A stretch of DNA of 35,475 nt, taken from BS750m-G62 sp964577175 (lineage in GTDB: Bacteria > Planctomycetota > Phycisphaerae > FEN-1346). Every line of letters begins with the position of its first letter. The stretch's first letter is position 1. This document shows, piece after piece, positions 31,612-35,475 of this stretch. Location: the NCBI GenBank assembly GCA_964577175.1, contig CAZNYC010000029.1:1-35475 (forward strand), in the 5' to 3' direction. The notes under the pieces are model-generated. The model was not told the origin of the DNA. It saw only the letters and a program-made list of their open reading frames with translations, and did no database searches. The position numbers and the translations under genes are program-made.

Positions 31612-32627
31612 CGGAGCATCTCCATAAAGGCTTCAATGCGCTCGCCCAGGCGTGCGGGCGGGTCGTCGGGGTCCGTCCCCCCCAGGTCGAGCACTGGGGC
31701 GCCGAGCCGGTCGCGCAGGACGGGGACGGCGGCAGCCCAGGCGTCGCACCAGAGGTGCCGCCAGACGATCGCGCCGCGGGCGCCGGCGTCGGCCATGGCC
31801 CGCGCCACCGCGTCGAACAGGGCCCCGTTCGGGCGGCGGAAGACGGCGGGGATCGTTCCGAAATACGCGTCGGCGAGTTCCAGCACGGCTTCGTCCCGGA
31901 GGCGCCGGCGGTCGAGCGCGGCGGGCAGGGTACGCGGCCCGCTCGCCGTCCCGTCCAGGACGACCTCGCCGCCGGCGGATTCGACGGCGTCGGCGACGCG
32001 GGTGTCGCCGGCCATCTGCGGGCCGCCCACCACGGCCACGGGGATGCGGCCGGATCGCGGCCGCCACCCGCCGGACGCTTTTCCGTCCGGGACGGCCGCG
32101 GGCGCCAGGCGGGCGACGGCGGCGCTCGCATCCCGCGGCGGCAACGTGCCGAGGGCGCCGCGGAGGGCCGACCGCGCCTCGTCCCACGCCTCCAGCGCGG
32201 CGCAGAGCCCGTCGTGGGAGGGCGCCTCGCCGCCTATGCCCACGAGGAACCGCCCCAACCGGCGCAGTTCGTCCGCGTACAGCCGGGCCACCGTCGCGGT
32301 CTGCCACGTGGCCGGCACGTTCATCAGGAAGACGGGGCGACCCGCCCGCGCCGCGAGCCGCTCGGCCGAGCGGCGCATCTGGTCGCACGTGGTCGCGAGG
32401 ACGGCGGCGGCGAAGGCCCCGTCGCCGACGACCGCGCCGGCCGCCGCCCGGGCATACGGACAGAGGCCGGTGCGGGGGCCGTCCCACGCCTCGGCGTCGG
32501 CCGCCTGCGGATAAAGACGGACCGGTTCCACGCCGTGAGCGGCGACCCACTCCGGCGGGACGAACGGCGAACTGACGGCCACACGCATCAACGTCTGGGT
32601 CTCCGTCGTGTCTCGCGGCGGGGTCAC
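31608..32627 (-). CDS. HgdB-like 2-hydroxyacyl-CoA dehydratase-type subunit (small)
   Basis: The 339-residue protein has the three-cysteine pattern of the family: Cys56 (GLCPYARAAAG), Cys81 (LATTCDQMRR) and Cys293 (RHLWCDAWAA). The second motif closely parallels TTCDGKKK of the reductase at 33495. It is shorter than typical subunits. The stop overlaps the next start by four bases (ATGA). The start is GTG 32627, overlapping the methyltransferase stop (GTGA); ATG 32588 (MRVAVSSPFVP) is an alternative that fits the usual first strand better but has GGAG 12 bases away. It probably pairs with the 459-residue subunit. Its low similarity to characterised subunits makes the reaction uncertain. Confidence 0.8.
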   Translation of the reverse strand: MTPPRDTTETQTLMRVAVSSPFVPPEWVAAHGVEPVRLYPQAADAEAWDGPRTGLCPYARAAAGAVVGDGAFAAAVLATTCDQMRRSAERLAARAGRPVFLMNVPATWQTATVARLYADELRRLGRFLVGIGGEAPSHDGLCAALEAWDEARSALRGALGTLPPRDASAAVARLAPAAVPDGKASGGWRPRSGRIPVAVVGGPQMAGDTRVADAVESAGGEVVLDGTASGPRTLPAALDRRRLRDEAVLELADAYFGTIPAVFRRPNGALFDAVARAMADAGARGAIVWRHLWCDAWAAAVPVLRDRLGAPVLDLGGTDPDDPPARLGERIEAFMEMLR

Positions 32628-33430
32628 CCGGTCTTACGGGCGATGAACCGGCCTTGGGCGATCTTACCGGCGTGGGCGAGGTCCCGCATGAACGCCATCT
32701 CGCCCGCCAGCGTCTGCATCAGGTCCGCGTCGAACCCGATGATCTTCAGCGCGTCGTAGGCCAACTGCATGTCGAGCATCTGAAGGTACAAGTCGACGTG
32801 CGGCGGGAAGCGGCCGGTGTCCTCGGCCTCGCGGACCTCGCAGCCGGCGGACTGGAGCAACCCGCGGTAGCCGGCGATGTCCTGGATGCTTGGGAACTTC
32901 ATGAACGCGAGCAGCCGCTCGGCCTCGGTGTCCGAGAGGCCGGCCGGTCCCTCGACCCAGTCGGTGAAGGCGATCGTGCCGCCGGGACGGACCAGGCGAA
33001 CGGCCTCGGCGACGAGTTTCGGTTTGTCGACGACGTAACACCAGGCGTCCTCGCCCCAGACGAAATCGGCCTCGCCGTCCGGGAGGCCGGAGTCCGCGGC
33101 GTCGGCGAGGACGAAGGCGATGCGGTCGTCGGACCCCTCTTCCCGGCACCGGCTTCGGCCGCGCTCGACCACCGTTTCGGTGGCGTCGATGCCGGTCATC
33201 TTCGCCACGCCGCGCATCCGCACCAGGAACCGCATGCCGGCGCCGCTGCAGCAGCAGAGGTCGACGCCGGTGCTGCCGGGCGGGATGCCGGCACGGTCGG
33301 CGAGGTCCATCGACGATTTCAGTCCGCCGATGTGAATCTGCTCGCCCATGGCCAGTTCCCACAGGTCGCCTTCCGGGCCGTCGTAGACGGCCTGGACGTC
33401 GGACAGTCCGATGTTCGCTTTCTGCTTCAC
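32624..33430 (-). CDS. SAM-dependent class I methyltransferase in the reductase operon
   Basis: The 268-residue protein has a Rossmann methyltransferase fold: motif I is GVDLCCCSGAGMRFL with Asp57 and three adjacent cysteines (59-61), followed by MTGIDATETVVERGRSR (acidic SAM-ribose residue), FVLADAADSGLP, DFVWGEDAWCYVVDK and PGGTIAFTDWVEG. This resembles small-molecule methyltransferases such as glycine/sarcosine types rather than RNA or protein methyltransferases, but I cannot name the substrate. GTG 33430 is used because AAAGGAGGT lies five bases upstream; the longer reading has no support. It sits between the double-cubane reductase (64-base gap) and the small HgdB-like subunit (4-base overlap), so it is part of the operon. 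The Cys cluster in motif I is unusual. Confidence 0.85.
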   Translation of the reverse strand: MKQKANIGLSDVQAVYDGPEGDLWELAMGEQIHIGGLKSSMDLADRAGIPPGSTGVDLCCCSGAGMRFLVRMRGVAKMTGIDATETVVERGRSRCREEGSDDRIAFVLADAADSGLPDGEADFVWGEDAWCYVVDKPKLVAEAVRLVRPGGTIAFTDWVEGPAGLSDTEAERLLAFMKFPSIQDIAGYRGLLQSAGCEVREAEDTGRFPPHVDLYLQMLDMQLAYDALKIIGFDADLMQTLAGEMAFMRDLAHAGKIAQGRFIARKTG

Positions 33431-33494
33431 GAAAAACCTCCTTTCGGTTCCCTCGTGAAGGGTGAGGACAGCCACCCCCCGCCCGGCGGCGGTG

Positions 33495-34721
33495 TCAGGC
33501 CGAGGCCGTGCGGCGGACCGTCTCGAGCAGTGCCTCGACGCGAACGGCGATGCGGGCGGAGTCGGACGGCGAGTAATCGGTCTCGATGCGCAGGTACGGC
33601 AGGCCGAGTTCGTCCTCGGCCAGACGGCGCACGCGGTGCGACTCCACGTCGTACGTCAGGCATGCCTGCCAGACGAGGTCGACCACGCACTCGGCCCGGT
33701 AGGTGCGGACCACATCGCGAAGCAGGTCCAGCCGGCGCGTGTTCGGCGTCATGACGGCGCAGGGTAGATGGAAGTACTTCTCGGCGAGGGCCCGCATCGG
33801 ATCGTCGGCCGCCTCGTCCACGTTCTCGACGATGGGTTTCAGGCCCGTGCAGTTCTCCATCGCAACGACAAGCCCGCCGCTGGACTCGACGATGTCGAGC
33901 ACCCGCTCGGCGCCGTGAACCATCGGGACGCCCGTCATGAGGACGCGGACGCGCTCGCCGGCGCCGGGGAGCGGCTCGCGCGCCCGAAGGTCCTCCAACC
34001 CCGCCTCGTAGGCCGCCAGGTCGCACGGGATGCCGGAGATGCTGCTCTTAAGGTCGAGCAGTTCGCGGCCGGTCATGACGGGCGGCTCGGCCTGCATGAC
34101 CTCGGCGAGGTGGCGGCGGAGCGATCGCTCCCGGTTCATCAGAGTGATGGCCTCGCGCAGCCGCGCGTCGGTCACCTGCACCTCGAAGCGGCGAGCAAGT
34201 TCGTCTGTCAGGCCGCGGAGTTCCGAGAGCCAGTGCTCGAAGGCGACGGTCTCGTCGGGCTTCTGCGACAGTTCCAGGACGTGCATGGGGCGCGTCTCGG
34301 CCATCAGTTCGTACACCTTCTTCTTGCCGTCGCAGGTGGTCTCGGCCACGACGAGGTCGGCCATTTCCAGGAACGGGTTCTCGCCTGTCACGTGATAGCC
34401 ATAGGTGGATTTGATGAGCGGGCAGAGGTTGGCGGGCAGGTCGCGTTCGGCGGGGGGGATGGTCTCGGCCGCGCCCCCGCAGAGGCACACGGGCACCGCG
34501 TCGGCGGCCATGAGGATTTCTCGCGGGGTGAACTCGCACAGGATGCCGACGACGGGCCGGCCCTCGGCCTTGGCGGCCCGGGCGTACTCCAGGCAGTTCG
34601 GGATCATGTGCCGGAATCGGTCGAGCGGCCGGTTGCGGTCGCCGCCGACACCGGTCGGCGGCGCTCCGCCACACGGGTTACCGCCGGGACATGGGGTCGA
34701 TTCTGCCCTCGCTGCGCTCAT
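33495..34721 (-). CDS. Double-cubane-cluster-type anaerobic reductase
   Basis: The 408-residue protein matches the branch of the HgdB/BcrC family that carries a double-cubane [8Fe-9S] cluster. Recognisable are GILCEFTPREILMAADAVPV, ANLCPLIKSTYGYH (Cys100), VAETTCDGKKKVYELM (Cys130), MENCTGLKP (Cys290) and VDLVWQACLTYDVES (Cys353), all in family order. Characterised members are homodimers that receive electrons from an ATP-dependent activator and reduce small substrates such as acetylene; the natural substrate is unknown. ATG 34721 has GGAGGAAAG upstream; the first 35 or so residues (AESTPCPGGNPCGG) are an atypical Cys/Gly/Pro-rich extension, so a later start such as Met39 is possible. It is the first gene of a five-gene minus-strand operon. 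Confidence 0.88.
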   Translation of the reverse strand: MSAARAESTPCPGGNPCGGAPPTGVGGDRNRPLDRFRHMIPNCLEYARAAKAEGRPVVGILCEFTPREILMAADAVPVCLCGGAAETIPPAERDLPANLCPLIKSTYGYHVTGENPFLEMADLVVAETTCDGKKKVYELMAETRPMHVLELSQKPDETVAFEHWLSELRGLTDELARRFEVQVTDARLREAITLMNRERSLRRHLAEVMQAEPPVMTGRELLDLKSSISGIPCDLAAYEAGLEDLRAREPLPGAGERVRVLMTGVPMVHGAERVLDIVESSGGLVVAMENCTGLKPIVENVDEAADDPMRALAEKYFHLPCAVMTPNTRRLDLLRDVVRTYRAECVVDLVWQACLTYDVESHRVRRLAEDELGLPYLRIETDYSPSDSARIAVRVEALLETVRRTASA

Positions 34722-34995
34722 GGCTTTCCTCCGTGGCGGCCCGCCGTGACGGCCGGCTTCTCCTCCCCGCGACGGTCACCCCTGCCGGACGGCTCTGAAC
34801 GCGGGGCGCACGAAGAAGGGGAGCCGCGCCCAGGCGCTGCTCCCCTGCGGTTTCCGGTGGTTTTGGGCCTTACTCGCTCCCGTGTCCTGTGGTTTCGAGT
34901 AGGCACGTAGACGGTCCTTTCGCGGTCCGCGCCTGCGCGGCGCGGTCGCCCGTGCGATGCGTCGGCGCTCGCCCTGAGCGCCTCCAGAGCCCGGC
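34722..34995 (-). promoter_or_regulatory. Structured leader candidate upstream of the reductase operon
   Basis: A strong hairpin lies at 34817-34846: AGGGGAGC pairs with GCTCCCCT, with an inner GCGC/GCGC stem after one mismatch. A second imperfect inverted repeat (CCTTACTCG 34868-34876 with CGAGTAGG 34896-34903) lies beyond it. The hairpin is about 95 bases before the operon start. No known riboswitch consensus was recognised and no clear promoter seen. Confidence 0.35.
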
Positions 34996-35475
34996 TCAGC
35001 GGTAGACGAGCGCCGCGGGCTCGATCATCTTGTCGAATGGGCGGTTCATCTCTTCAATGGCTCCAGCCTTCAGGCGCTCGGGAGGCGGTTCAGGTTCCGC
35101 TGTCGGCATCTCCGAACAGCGTTCTCCACGGCTGTGGGGAAGCCGGCCGGCTTCCTGCCTCGGGGCCTGCAGCCTCCCGTTTCACCAACGACGCGCAGCA
35201 GTGTACCCGGGTGGTTGGTTATAGCAAAGATCTTCTGTCCCAGCGAGCCATTTGCGTCGTGGCCTCTTGGACGCGGAGGGGGCGGAGGGAAGCGGGGTTC
35301 CCAGAGGTGGAAGCCGTGGTGGGAAAGAGAGGGGAGACCTCAGCGCAGACCCGAACCGCCAGGATGCCTGCCTTGACCGCGTCGGGCAGGCAGGCCCAGG
35401 CGGCGACGCCCTCGGGCCAGGGCTGGCGGCATGTCGGGCGTGTTTTTGGCGTCTCGCCGGCGCCTGGCAGATAGC
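34996..35475. other. Terminal region without a supported gene
   Basis: No frame here has both a ribosome site and recognisable protein sequence. On the minus strand TTGCTA (35222-35227) and TACACT (35200-35205), 16 bases apart, are a weak promoter candidate that could serve the reductase operon or an unseen small transcript. A TGCCTGCC/GGCAGGCA pair lies at 35365-35392. Confidence 0.4.

Noticed and set aside
34996..35109. 37-codon minus-strand frame ending FDKMIEPAALVYR
   Set aside because: The end looks protein-like, but there is no properly spaced ribosome site and no family match; too short to support as a gene.

Overview
The window looks like a fragment of a high-GC Planctomycetota genome from a metagenome. 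This rests on gene content and is not proven. The pointers are Tat-exported sulfatases and oxidoreductases, a DUF1080 lipoprotein, an FG-GAP/VCBS protein, a PEP-CTERM tail, many intergenic palindromes, and the oxygen-sensitive double-cubane/2-hydroxyacyl-CoA dehydratase family. One 100-N scaffold gap (5265..5364) is flanked by identical 55-bp ends. It is probably an unmerged contig overlap, and collapsing it restores the gene it splits.

Region 1 (1-4.2 kb, + strand): DUF1080 lipoprotein, two Tat-exported aldo/keto reductase-like proteins and a four-heme c-type lipoprotein closed by a good terminator. Region 2 (4.3-10.9 kb, - strand): Gfo/Idh/MocA dehydrogenase, a TIM-barrel sugar isomerase-like protein, a phosphomannose-isomerase-like cupin, a Tat-exported DUF362 protein and an exported ketose 3-epimerase-like protein. 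Together with DUF1080 this set fits oxidation/isomerisation routes for sugars, including 3-keto-glycoside chemistry. Region 3 (11.1-14.3 kb, + strand): FG-GAP protein and a GH99-like glycosidase.

Region 4 (14.5-22.1 kb, - strand): three Tat-exported Cys-type sulfatases and a parallel beta-helix/CE15-like esterase fusion, which looks like a degradation locus for a sulfated, uronate-containing polysaccharide. Region 5 (22.4-27.6 kb, - strand): xylulokinase, an acidic-tailed gene broken by an in-frame TAA, an enolase-superfamily enzyme, TadA, and a cold-shock protein with a promoter, long leader and terminator.

Region 6 (27.6-29.4 kb) is gene-poor, with a 5'-truncated PEP-CTERM gene, a small hypothetical gene and a possible transposase remnant. 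Region 7 (29.4-34.7 kb, - strand) is the most unusual: a tightly coupled operon of a double-cubane-cluster reductase, a SAM methyltransferase with three adjacent cysteines in its SAM loop, two divergent HgdB-like subunits and one ATP-dependent activator. It may be an undescribed reductive system. The last 750 bases hold no gene I can support.

Intergenic spaces carry several dispersed palindromic repeat families. No rRNA, tRNA, CRISPR array or intact insertion sequence was seen.
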